NCBI RefSeq assembly: GCF_024345975.1
Contig: NZ_JAGQCD010000012.1
Span: 34,106 to 98,105 of the forward strand
DNA length: 64,000 nt
Reading direction: 5' to 3'
From: Cyanobium sp. Cruz-8D1
GTDB taxonomy: Bacteria; Cyanobacteriota; Cyanobacteriia; PCC-6307; Cyanobiaceae
Below are positions 56,260-64,000 of the stretch, piece by piece. The notes beneath the pieces are model-generated. The model searched no databases and was not told the DNA's origin. It saw nothing but the letters and a program-made list of their open reading frames with translations. A program made the translations under genes and the position numbers. Positions within the stretch are counted from its first letter, which is position 1, and every line of letters begins with the position of its first letter.

Positions 56260-57780
56260 TTGCAGCCTCCTTCCGTCGGGATCATCGGTGCAGGCCCTGC
56301 AGGCCTCACAGCGGCCTATCTGCTGGCCAAGCAGGGATGCAGGGTGGATGTGTGGGAAGCCGATCCCACCTACGTGGGCGGCATTTCCCGCACGGTGGTG
56401 CACAAGGGATTTCGCTTTGATATCGGCGGCCATCGCTTCTTCTCCAAATCCGGCGAAGTGGAAGCGTTCTGGACCGAAATCCTGGGCGACGACATGCTCA
56501 CCCGGAATCGCCTGTCGCGCATCTTCTACGACGGCAAGTTCTATAACTATCCCCTAGAAGCCAGCGAAGTCGTCAGAAATCTGGGGAAGCGGGAATCCTT
56601 GCTGAGCGTGGGCTCCTACCTCAGCAAAAAGCTGTTCCCCGTTCACCAACCCGCCAACCTGGAAGAGTGGGTCACCAACAAGTTCGGCGCCCGGCTCTAC
56701 GCCAAGTTTTTCAAGTCGTACACGGAGAAGGTCTGGGGAGTGCCCTGCCGCGAGATCGCCGCAGACTGGGCCGCCCAGCGCATCAAGGGGCTGTCGCTCA
56801 CCCGGGCCGCCCTGGCGGCGTTCTGGTCTCCCCCCGCCACCGAGGCCGGCAGCGATCGCTCCAAGGTGATCAAATCGCTGATCGCCTCCTTCCGGTACCC
56901 CAGGCTCGGGCCCGGGATGATGTGGGAAGCCACGGCGGAGCACGTGCGCGCGCTGGGGGGACAGGTGACGCTCGGCGCCCGGGTCACGCAGCTCATCCGG
57001 GAGGACGGGGCCGCGGAAGAGGCCACCGAGGGAATGGCGAGAGGCGAGAAGGCGGCGGCGTGCTGGCAGCTGGAGGTGGAAGGCCCAGGGCTGGGGGCGG
57101 CGGGCCTGGCGGCTGGCACCAGGACCTACGACCAGATCATCTGCTCGGCGCCACTCAGCTGGCTGGTGCGCTCCATCCGGCCGGGCCTGGCGGCGGAGGC
57201 CCTGGCGGCCGCCGCCGCCCTCAAGTACCGCGACTTCATCACCGTGGCCTTGATGCTCAGAACCAGCAAGGACTTTCCCGATCACTGGATCTACATCCAT
57301 GATCCGGGCATCCGGGCCGGGAGAATTCAGAATTTCGCCAATTGGTCACCGGAGATGGTGCCCGACTCCGCCATCACCTGCCTGGGCCTGGAATACTTCT
57401 GCTTCCAGGGGGATGATCTCTGGTCCATGGCCGACGACGAGCTCATCGCGCTGGCCGCCCGTGAACTGGAGGCCCTGGGGCTGGCAGGCAACGAACCGAT
57501 CGTGGATGGAGCGGTGGTGCGCCAGCCCAAGGCCTATCCCGTCTACGACGACACCTACAAAACCCACATCCAATCGATACAGGCGGCACTGATGAGCGCC
57601 GGTGAAGGCTTGCAGGTGGTAGGCAGAAACGGCATGCACAAGTACAACAACCAGGACCATTCCATGATGACGGCCATGCTGGCCGTCAAGAACATCCTCA
57701 GCAACCAGCCCATCTATGACACCTGGAAGGTGAACCAGGACGCCGAATACATCGAGACCACAGGCGAGGCCACGCCATGA
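56260..57780 (+). CDS. FAD/NAD(P)-dependent oxidoreductase of the UDP-galactopyranose mutase-like group
   Basis: 506 residues. FAD Rossmann motif [20 protein letters not shown], then [20 protein letters not shown] with the flavin-binding GGH, a CxxE-free substrate domain ([18 protein letters not shown]), and C-terminal FAD residues in [20 protein letters not shown]. It resembles amine-oxidase/UGM-like proteins of polysaccharide clusters (NADPH-independent isomerase or oxidase of a sugar or lipid substrate). Starts at a TTG. First gene of five consecutive genes overlapping by 4 nt each. The substrate is unknown. Confidence 0.88.
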   Translation: MQPPSVGIIGAGPAGLTAAYLLAKQGCRVDVWEADPTYVGGISRTVVHKGFRFDIGGHRFFSKSGEVEAFWTEILGDDMLTRNRLSRIFYDGKFYNYPLEASEVVRNLGKRESLLSVGSYLSKKLFPVHQPANLEEWVTNKFGARLYAKFFKSYTEKVWGVPCREIAADWAAQRIKGLSLTRAALAAFWSPPATEAGSDRSKVIKSLIASFRYPRLGPGMMWEATAEHVRALGGQVTLGARVTQLIREDGAAEEATEGMARGEKAAACWQLEVEGPGLGAAGLAAGTRTYDQIICSAPLSWLVRSIRPGLAAEALAAAAALKYRDFITVALMLRTSKDFPDHWIYIHDPGIRAGRIQNFANWSPEMVPDSAITCLGLEYFCFQGDDLWSMADDELIALAARELEALGLAGNEPIVDGAVVRQPKAYPVYDDTYKTHIQSIQAALMSAGEGLQVVGRNGMHKYNNQDHSMMTAMLAVKNILSNQPIYDTWKVNQDAEYIETTGEATP

Positions 57781-58826
57781 CATCCCGCCACCGAGCGGCT
57801 GGCGCGGGCAGTGGGCTCACCTGCTCGGTGGTGATGCCCACCGTCGCCTGGGACGGGTGCTTCGAGGACTGCGCCCAACGGGTGCTGGAGCTGCTGGAGA
57901 GGCCCGAGGTCCAAGCCGACAGCTTCCTGGTGGTGTTCGACGGCGTGCCGCCCGCAACGCCGACCTGGCTGACGCAATCGCCGGCGCAGCTGCTGGCCAC
58001 CGGCCACCGCTCCGGACCGGCGGTGGCCCGCAACCTGGCGGCCGAGCGCGCCGCAGGCGACATCCTGGTGTTCGTGGATGCCGATGTGCAGCTGCACCAC
58101 GACGCCCTCGGGCGCATCCGCCGGCACTTCGAGGTCGACCCGCGGCTCGATGCCGTGTTCGGCAGCTACGACGACCGCCCTGCCGCCCCCGGGCTGGTGA
58201 GTCAGTTCCGCAACCTGCTGCACCACCACACCCACACCAGCCATCCCGGCCCGGCCTGCACCTTCTGGGCCGGCTGCGGAGCCATGCGGCGCAGCCGCTT
58301 CCTGGCCCTCGGCGGCTTCGATCGCCGCTACGAACGCCCCAGCATCGAAGACATCGAACTGGGCATGCGGCTGGCGGCGGCGGGAGGCAGGCTGCTGCTC
58401 GATCCCGCCATCCTCTGCACCCACCACAAGCGCTGGAGCCTGCGCTCGATGGTGGTCACCGACATCCGCCAGCGGGCCCTGCCGTGGAGCCGCCTGCTGC
58501 GCCGCCGCCCGCACGGGACGGTGGGTCTCAACCTGACACCCGCCGCCCGGTTCAGCGGCCTGCTCACGCTGCTGCTGGTGGCCTGCCTGCTGGCCCTGCC
58601 CTGGGCGGCGCCGGCCGGCTGGGGCGCCCTGGCCTGCCTGCTGGCCCTGCTGGGGCTGAACCGACGCTTCTACGCCTGCTGCCTGCGGGTGCGGGGGCCG
58701 GGGTTCCTGCTGGCGGCGATCCCGCTGCACCTGCTCTATTTCTCCTATTCCTCGCTCACCTACGCGCTGGTGGCCGTGGAGCACTGCTGGCGGCCGGCGC
58801 GGGCCCCGCAGCCGGCGGCCCCATGA
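57777..58826 (+). CDS. family 2 glycosyltransferase with membrane C-terminus
   Basis: 349 residues. GT-A catalytic part: N-terminal [32 protein letters not shown], the DXD-type [12 protein letters not shown], and the acceptor/base region [20 protein letters not shown] with the ED. Two or three hydrophobic segments ([30 protein letters not shown]) anchor it to the inner membrane. It is probably a lipid-linked sugar transferase. ATGA overlaps occur at both ends. Confidence 0.92.
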   Translation: MTSRHRAAGAGSGLTCSVVMPTVAWDGCFEDCAQRVLELLERPEVQADSFLVVFDGVPPATPTWLTQSPAQLLATGHRSGPAVARNLAAERAAGDILVFVDADVQLHHDALGRIRRHFEVDPRLDAVFGSYDDRPAAPGLVSQFRNLLHHHTHTSHPGPACTFWAGCGAMRRSRFLALGGFDRRYERPSIEDIELGMRLAAAGGRLLLDPAILCTHHKRWSLRSMVVTDIRQRALPWSRLLRRRPHGTVGLNLTPAARFSGLLTLLLVACLLALPWAAPAGWGALACLLALLGLNRRFYACCLRVRGPGFLLAAIPLHLLYFSYSSLTYALVAVEHCWRPARAPQPAAP

Positions 58827-60043
58827 GCGGGCCCAACCGCCCCCGGCTACGGGCGCTGGGATTGGCGCTCCTGGCGCTGCTGGCCGTGGCCGCCCTGCTG
58901 AACGGCCTGCTGTTCGCCTGGCTGTCCCCCGGCGGCGACATGTACCTGCGGCTGAACGAATACAGCTACTTCCGCACGGGCGTGTTCCCCCATCCGCAGC
59001 TGGCCCTGCGCAAGGGGCTGGAGATCACCGCCTTCAGCGTCTATCCGCCCTATGCCATGCCGATGTTCGCCCCGTTCTTCCACCCGGGCGGCGCCGTGCA
59101 GGGGCGGCTGGTGATCCAGGCGCTGAGCCTGCTGAGCCTGGGCCTGATCGGCTGGGTGGGCCAGCGGCTGCTGCGGGGAGCCGGTGCGGCCGCCGGCGTA
59201 CTCGGAGCCCTGGCCGGCGCCGCCATCTCCGGCAACAGCAATGCGCTCGCCCAGGGCCAGTTCTCACTGATCTGCATGGGGCTGATCACGGCCCAATGGC
59301 TGCTGCTGGCGCGCCAGCAGCAGCTTCCGGCGGGCCTGTGCTGGGCCCTGGCGATGATCAAACCCCAGATCGCCCTACCTTTCGCCCTGCCCTTCCTGCG
59401 GGCGCGGCGGCTGCGCGGGCTGGTGGTGGGGGTCGCCCTGCTGCTCGCCCTCAGCGCCGTGGCCTTCTGGCACACAGGCGTCACGCCGCTCGATTACCTG
59501 CAGATTTGGACGCGGCCCCAGTCGATGGATTTCATCCGCGGCGGCAGCCAGTCGTCGGCGGGGGATCTGGCGGACAGCTTCGGCCTGAGCGCCGCCGCCA
59601 GCCAGCTGCTGGTGGCCGGGCTCACGGCCGCCGCCGTCAGCCTGTGGTGGTGGTGCCGACGCCAACAACCGGAAGACCCGCTGCAGACCGCCGCGGTGTG
59701 TGCCGCGGCCAGCGCCGTGGGCTTCTATCACCTCAACTACGACAACATCCTGTTGTTTCCGGCCCTGCTGATGACGCTGCGGCTGGCGATCACGCGGCAG
59801 CGCCCCCAATGGCGCCTCCTGGCGGTGGCCATGGCGCTGTCGCTGTGGACGCCGCAGCGGATCATCGAGCGCGTGCCACTGGGCGGGCAGGCCCAGCTGC
59901 TGCTGTGGCTGCTGGTGGGGATGGTGCTGGCCCTGCAGGCGCCGGAGCTGGATGCGGGCGGCGCACCGCTGGAGTCACGGTCCTCAGGCAGCGAGCCAGT
60001 GGCTCCCATGGACGCAGCCGCTGAGCCGGGAGCGCGGCCGTGA
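58823..60043 (+). CDS. polytopic GT87-type (DUF2029) mannosyltransferase-like protein
   Basis: 406 residues with about ten hydrophobic segments. An acidic motif after the first helix (SPGGDMYLRLNEY) precedes further helices, and MIKPQIALPFALPFLRARR is typical of the GT87/DUF2029 family. This GT-C fold uses polyprenyl-phosphate sugars on the outer side of the membrane. It follows the GT2 by a 4-nt overlap and precedes the transporter by another, so it likely acts on the same glycan. Sugar and linkage are unknown. Confidence 0.88.
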   Translation: MSGPNRPRLRALGLALLALLAVAALLNGLLFAWLSPGGDMYLRLNEYSYFRTGVFPHPQLALRKGLEITAFSVYPPYAMPMFAPFFHPGGAVQGRLVIQALSLLSLGLIGWVGQRLLRGAGAAAGVLGALAGAAISGNSNALAQGQFSLICMGLITAQWLLLARQQQLPAGLCWALAMIKPQIALPFALPFLRARRLRGLVVGVALLLALSAVAFWHTGVTPLDYLQIWTRPQSMDFIRGGSQSSAGDLADSFGLSAAASQLLVAGLTAAAVSLWWWCRRQQPEDPLQTAAVCAAASAVGFYHLNYDNILLFPALLMTLRLAITRQRPQWRLLAVAMALSLWTPQRIIERVPLGGQAQLLLWLLVGMVLALQAPELDAGGAPLESRSSGSEPVAPMDAAAEPGARP

Positions 60044-61947
60044 GGCGCGCCCATCCAGCCGCTGCGCCGCCCACCCCGCCACTGGCAATCGGACGCCGGG
60101 AGCGAGGCGCCCGCCACTGGTGGGCCAAACGGTGCACCACTCTCCGTGCGGTGGGCATTCCCTTCGTGGCCACCACGCCAGTGGCGCGCATGATCCGCGC
60201 CACGGCGCGCCAGCAGTGGCGACTGCTGGCCGTGAACGTGGTCTCCACGGTGCTGCTGGCCGTCACGGAGTTCGGCAGCTTCGCGGTGATCTTCCGAGCG
60301 GCGGGCCTGCTGGCCGGGGCTCCCCCTTCCGGCCCCTGGGGGCTGGCCACCCTGCCCCAGGACACCCTGTTCCTCGTGTATCTCAGCGCCGCCCTGGTGC
60401 TGCAGCTGCTGGCCAGCGGCAGCCGCTACCTGAACGGGATCACGGCCGGCTACTTCGCCGCCCGCTGCCAGGCCTGCATCACGCCGGAGCTGCACCGCCA
60501 CATCCTGAGCCTGAGCTATGCCTGCGCCAGCCGCTTCAAGGTGGGCGACCTGGTGCACCGGGCCACGGTGTCGCCCCAGGCGGTGCAGTTGGAGATCGAG
60601 CAGCTCGGGCGGATCTGCTCCAACCTGATGCTGGTGCTGGCCTATGTGGCCATCCTGGCGGTGCTGTCGCCGGCGCTGCTGCTGGTGGCGATCGCGCTGG
60701 GCGGGGCAGTGGCGGCGCTGCAACGCACCATCCGCCCCCGGCTGGCCCGGGCCAGCGGCGTGCTGGAGGGGAGGCGGCGCGAGGTGGCGGCCCGCATCAC
60801 CGAAGACATCCAGTTGCTGCGGCTGCTGCACAGCAGCGCCGCCACAGGCGGTGCCCAGCGGCAGGTGGCCGCTCAGATGGCGAGCCTGGAGGCGCCGATG
60901 CGGCAGCTGAGCCGCCTGATGAGCATCCAGGAGCCGGTCAGCGACCTGCTGCCTGTGGTGGCCGCGCTGCTGATCGTGGGGCTCAGCTGGCAGCTGTTCG
61001 GCGGCAGCGCCGAAACGTTGATTCCCAAGCTGGTCACCTTTGTGCTGGCCCTGCAGCGGCTCAATCTGCGCCTTATCCAAACCGCTGCCAGCTTCAACCA
61101 ACTGGCCGAGAACAGCGGCCGGATCGAGCAGCTCGACGACCTGCTGCAGACCGGCGACAAGAGCTTCCGGCGCCAGGGCGGCAGCCCCTTCACGGGCCTG
61201 CGGCACGGGGTGCGCTTCGAGGCGGTCGGGCTGCGCTTCGAGGCCCGCGCCGAGCCCAGCCTCACGGCTATCGACCTGTGGATTCCGGCCGGCAGCACCG
61301 TGGCCCTGGTGGGGCCGTCCGGGGCGGGAAAGTCGTCGTTGGTGGATCTGCTGGTGGGCCTGCAGGATCCCAGCAGCGGCCGGGTGCTGATCGACAACGT
61401 TGACCTGTGCAGCCTCGATCTCGACAGCTGGCAGCGGCAACTGGGCGTGGTGAGCCAGGACGTGCTTCTGCTGAATGCCTCGATCCGCGACAACATCGCC
61501 TTCGGCAGCGCGGATAGCAACGTAGCCGCGATCGAAGCGGCCGCCCGCATCGCCGGCGCCCACGGCTTCATCAAGGAACTCCCCCACGGCTACGCCACCG
61601 CCATCGGCGAGCGGGGCTACCGGCTGAGCGGCGGGCAGCGGCAGCGGCTGTCACTGGCGCGCGCCCTGCTGCGCGACCCGCAGCTGCTGATCCTCGATGA
61701 AGCCACCAGCGCCCTCGACAGCCACAGCGAGCACGGCATCCAGCAGGCGCTGGCCGCCTTCCAGGGGCCGCGCACGGTGCTCACGGTCGCGCACCGGCTC
61801 AGTTCGATCGTGCAGGCCGATCAGATCGTGGTGATCGAGCAGGGGCGGATCGTGGAACAGGGGCGCCACCAGGAGCTGCTGGCGACCGGCGGTGCCTACG
61901 CCCGCCTCTGGCTGCGGCAGAGCCGGGCCGGGCAACGGGCGGAATGA
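60040..61947 (+). CDS. ABC exporter (membrane plus ATPase half-transporter)
   Basis: 635 residues. The type I exporter membrane region has about six helices, with an N-terminal extension of roughly 45 residues. The ATPase has Walker A GPSGAGKSSLVDLLVGLQDP, Q-loop GVVSQDVLLLNASIRDNIAF, signature RLSGGQRQRLSLARALLRDP, Walker B LLILDEATSALDS and the switch His in VAHRLSSI. The family includes lipid-linked oligosaccharide flippases such as MsbA and PglK. The GTG start overlaps the upstream stop by 4 nt (GTGA). It probably moves the product of the adjacent glycosyltransferases. Confidence 0.94.
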   Translation: MRRAHPAAAPPTPPLAIGRRERGARHWWAKRCTTLRAVGIPFVATTPVARMIRATARQQWRLLAVNVVSTVLLAVTEFGSFAVIFRAAGLLAGAPPSGPWGLATLPQDTLFLVYLSAALVLQLLASGSRYLNGITAGYFAARCQACITPELHRHILSLSYACASRFKVGDLVHRATVSPQAVQLEIEQLGRICSNLMLVLAYVAILAVLSPALLLVAIALGGAVAALQRTIRPRLARASGVLEGRRREVAARITEDIQLLRLLHSSAATGGAQRQVAAQMASLEAPMRQLSRLMSIQEPVSDLLPVVAALLIVGLSWQLFGGSAETLIPKLVTFVLALQRLNLRLIQTAASFNQLAENSGRIEQLDDLLQTGDKSFRRQGGSPFTGLRHGVRFEAVGLRFEARAEPSLTAIDLWIPAGSTVALVGPSGAGKSSLVDLLVGLQDPSSGRVLIDNVDLCSLDLDSWQRQLGVVSQDVLLLNASIRDNIAFGSADSNVAAIEAAARIAGAHGFIKELPHGYATAIGERGYRLSGGQRQRLSLARALLRDPQLLILDEATSALDSHSEHGIQQALAAFQGPRTVLTVAHRLSSIVQADQIVVIEQGRIVEQGRHQELLATGGAYARLWLRQSRAGQRAE

Positions 61948-63239
61948 CCGCGCCAGCGGCCGCCTGGCGCGATCCGGTGGCACGGCTGGAGGCGGCCCTG
62001 CCGGCCTTGGCGCGAAACCTGAACGAGGCCGTGCTGCCGTTCTGGTACCCGCACGTGCTGGACCAGCGACACGGCGGTTACACCGTGGCGCTTGCTGCCG
62101 CGGGGCGGCCGGGGCCGCAGCCGACGAAATCACTGGTGACCCAGGCACGCCTGCTGTGGCTGTTCGCCCGCCTGGCCTACAGCGAGCAACCGGCGGCGGC
62201 CATGCGGGAGGCGGCGGAGCACGGCTACCGCTTTCTTGTCGATCGCTTCCAGGACCCGGTGCACGGCGGCTACGTGTGGACGGTGGACGCCAGCGGCAGG
62301 TGCGTGGTGGATGGCACGAAGGTGATCTACGGCCAGGCCTTCGCGCTGTTCGCCCTCTCCGGCTACGTTCGCGCCACGGGCGATCCCGAGGCCCTGGCCC
62401 ATGCCGGCGAGCTGTTTGATCACATCGATCGCCACGGCCATGACGCCGTCTACGGCGGGTATCACGAACTGTTCGGCGTGGATTGGTCGGCGCCAGCGGC
62501 GCGGCGGACTTCGCCGATCGGCGGTCCGGCAGGCGCCAAGCTCACCAACACACACCTGCACCTGCTGGAGGCGCTGGCTGAGTACGTGCGCGCCAGCGGC
62601 TCCCTGCGGGCACGGCAGCGGCTGTTGGAGCTGATCACCATCCTGGGCAACACCGTGGTGCGGCAGGAGCTGGGCGCCTGCACCGATCAGCACCAGCGCG
62701 ACTGGACGCCGATCCTCAGGGGTGGAGGGGCCCTGGTGTCCTACGGGCACGACCTGGAAACCATCTGGTTGCTGGCGGACGCGATCGAAACCGCCGGGCG
62801 GTCGAACGCGACCTGGCTCGATGTCTATGGCCGCCTGTTCGATTATTCCTATCGCCACGGCTGGGATGGCGCCCGGGGCGGCTTCTTCTACAGCGGTGGC
62901 TTCCACCGCAAGGCGCAGGACCGCCGCAAGGTGTGGTGGGTGCAGGCCGAGGCGCTGATGAGCAGCCTCACCCTGTTCCGGCTGACACGGGAAACACGGT
63001 ATGTGCAAGTGTTCGAGCAGACCCTGCAGTGGGTGATGGAGCAGCAGACCGACTGGACGGAAGGGGAATGGCACGCCGAAGTGCACCCGGATGGGTCCGT
63101 CAACGGTGCCAAGGCCGACCAGTGGAAGGAGGCTTACCACAACGGCAGGGCACTGATCTTCAGCATCGAGATCATCAACAGCCTGCGGAATGCCCTGAGC
63201 AACGACGGGCAAGCGAGGAGTGAGCAAGATCAACGCTAA
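61944..63239 (+). CDS. AGE-family sugar epimerase
   Basis: 431 residues; N-acylglucosamine/cellobiose 2-epimerase family with an (alpha/alpha)6 barrel. Conserved blocks are FWYPHVLDQRHGGYTVAL, TKSLVTQARLLWLFARLAY, GGYVWTVDASGR, KVIYGQAFALFALSGY, KLTNTHLHLLEAL, SYGHDLETIWLL with a catalytic-type His, and a Trp-Trp-Val-Gln segment near KVWWVQAEAL. Close relatives act on glucose or mannose units of disaccharides. It is the last gene of the coupled operon and may supply or edit a mannose residue; that role is inference. Confidence 0.92.
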   Translation: MTAPAAAWRDPVARLEAALPALARNLNEAVLPFWYPHVLDQRHGGYTVALAAAGRPGPQPTKSLVTQARLLWLFARLAYSEQPAAAMREAAEHGYRFLVDRFQDPVHGGYVWTVDASGRCVVDGTKVIYGQAFALFALSGYVRATGDPEALAHAGELFDHIDRHGHDAVYGGYHELFGVDWSAPAARRTSPIGGPAGAKLTNTHLHLLEALAEYVRASGSLRARQRLLELITILGNTVVRQELGACTDQHQRDWTPILRGGGALVSYGHDLETIWLLADAIETAGRSNATWLDVYGRLFDYSYRHGWDGARGGFFYSGGFHRKAQDRRKVWWVQAEALMSSLTLFRLTRETRYVQVFEQTLQWVMEQQTDWTEGEWHAEVHPDGSVNGAKADQWKEAYHNGRALIFSIEIINSLRNALSNDGQARSEQDQR

Positions 63240-63275
63240 CTCCGGCTGCGAAAAAGCTGGGAGCGCCAAAGTGCT

Positions 63276-63866
63276 TCACCAATCATGATTCACTTCATAT
63301 CCCAACCGAATCAGCGCATCATCAAAACAACCGATGAACAGAGCCTTCAGGCGTTCATCAAATACCTGAGCCCATTGTTTAGCGCGGCCATCCCTGACAT
63401 GCCCCAGGCAATCGGCACCACCGCGAAAGATACTCACACCTCTGACAATAGCCAAAAGCTCGGGCAAGGCATCCTGCGAATAACCCAAGAAAGAAAAGAT
63501 GTCAGCCATGCACTTCATCCCCTCGCCGCCAGCAATTGCTTCATACTTGACTTCAAGAATCAAGGGGTTCGAGTAGGTCCAAGACAACATCTCTCGAATC
63601 GTACGCCCACCCTCATGGCGCATTTCAAAAGCAATGGCATCAGCCAGAGAACGGCATCCGCGGATCGCCTGCTGATAGCTCCGTCCTAACAACCTCGCCT
63701 GCCGAACATGGAGCCACGCCTCGCCAGAGCGACCGTGATAGTGGGCACCCGAGATCAATACGTCCCTGGGATCGCGAATCAGATGAAGACCTCGATAGGG
63801 CCTGGGCAGATCAGAGAATACAAAACGACTATGATCTTGAAGGAACACATGAGCATCAGCTGGCAA
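63276..63866 (-). pseudogene. N-terminally truncated sulfotransferase
   Basis: About 196 codons of a sulfotransferase fold. RGLHLIRDPRDVLISGAHYH contains the 3'-phosphate-binding Arg and Ser region, and YEAIAGGEGMKCMADIFSFL follows. The N-terminal strand-loop that binds the PAPS 5'-phosphate (KxGTTW-type) is missing: the frame runs back to a TTG and then meets a stop, beyond which lies a transposase end. Lower GC than neighbours suggests a recent arrival. It is probably inactive. A TTG start for a shortened protein is possible but unlikely to be functional. Confidence 0.75.
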
Positions 63867-63878
63867 CCCATTTCTTGA

Positions 63879-63998
63879 TTACCCATAAGCCTCCGCGAGC
63901 CTCAGTGCCCACTCCGGGCAGGGCTTACAGCAGCAGACCGCATTCGCAATCCGCTCAGTCATCCTCGCCAACACAAAGCGTCTGTTGAAGCGGAAGCA
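63879..63998 (-). mobile_element. C-terminal fragment of an IS1595-type transposase (cut by window edge)
   Basis: The minus strand reads FRFNRRFVLARMTERIANAV and then a Cys-rich tail to a TAA. RFNRR near the C-terminus is typical of IS1595-family DDE transposases. The rest lies beyond the window. It abuts the broken 5' end of the sulfotransferase, so the insertion likely cut that gene. No inverted terminal repeat could be verified. Confidence 0.5.
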
Positions 63999-64000
63999 GA

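Noticed and set aside
57857..58822. Plus frame inside the GT2 gene running into the GT87-like gene
   Set aside because: Low-complexity Pro/Arg/Gly shadow of the glycosyltransferase; the GT87-like start is the ATGA overlap.

Overview
The window is high-GC chromosomal DNA from a unicellular cyanobacterium, most likely of the Cyanobium/Synechococcus group. The basis is gene content and order: secE-nusG-rplK-rplA next to a ClpB-like gene, a pilMNOQ operon, the DUF3747 family, biosynthetic arginine decarboxylase, CHASE2 cyclases and DUF4347 proteins. Species assignment is inference. I found no tRNA, rRNA, CRISPR array or prophage.

Layout. 1-3.1 kb: 3' end of pgk, an unrecognised repeat-containing ORF, and the scars of a tandem duplication of the pgk 3' end plus a small convergent gene. 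3.1-6.1 kb: a secreted unknown protein with an OmpR/EnvZ-type two-component pair. 6.1-12.9 kb: murG, a CobD-like PLP enzyme, the MoxR/DUF58/transglutaminase trio and a pentapeptide-repeat protein. 13-17.7 kb: pilM-N-O-Q. 17.7-20.5 kb: rnhA-pyrD and a DUF3747 protein. 20.8-31.4 kb: the secE-nusG-rplK-rplA / rplJ-rplL operon, split between rplA and rplJ by about 7 kb carrying a 1,688-residue DUF4347/beta-repeat protein. 31.4-44.8 kb: housekeeping genes (ClpB2-like, gloA, eno, ABC1 kinase, argJ, coaE, gatB, thiO). 44.7-55.9 kb: a cAMP-signalling neighbourhood around ndk and speA. 56.3-63.2 kb: a five-gene glycan operon with a 4-nt overlap at every junction. The last 0.7 kb holds a truncated sulfotransferase abutting the tail of an IS1595-type transposase.

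Most notable is the cAMP neighbourhood. There are two FecR-CHASE2-adenylyl cyclase pairs, a second FecR paralogue, a SIMPL-domain protein and a divergent MscS channel fused to a cyclic-nucleotide-binding domain. Cyclase 1 is split by a frame change exactly at a pentanucleotide repeat tract. One unit more, or two fewer, would restore the frame, so it is either a phase-variable switch or a repeat-length error. The other notable items are the split ribosomal operon, the fully coupled glycan operon and the pgk-linked duplication.
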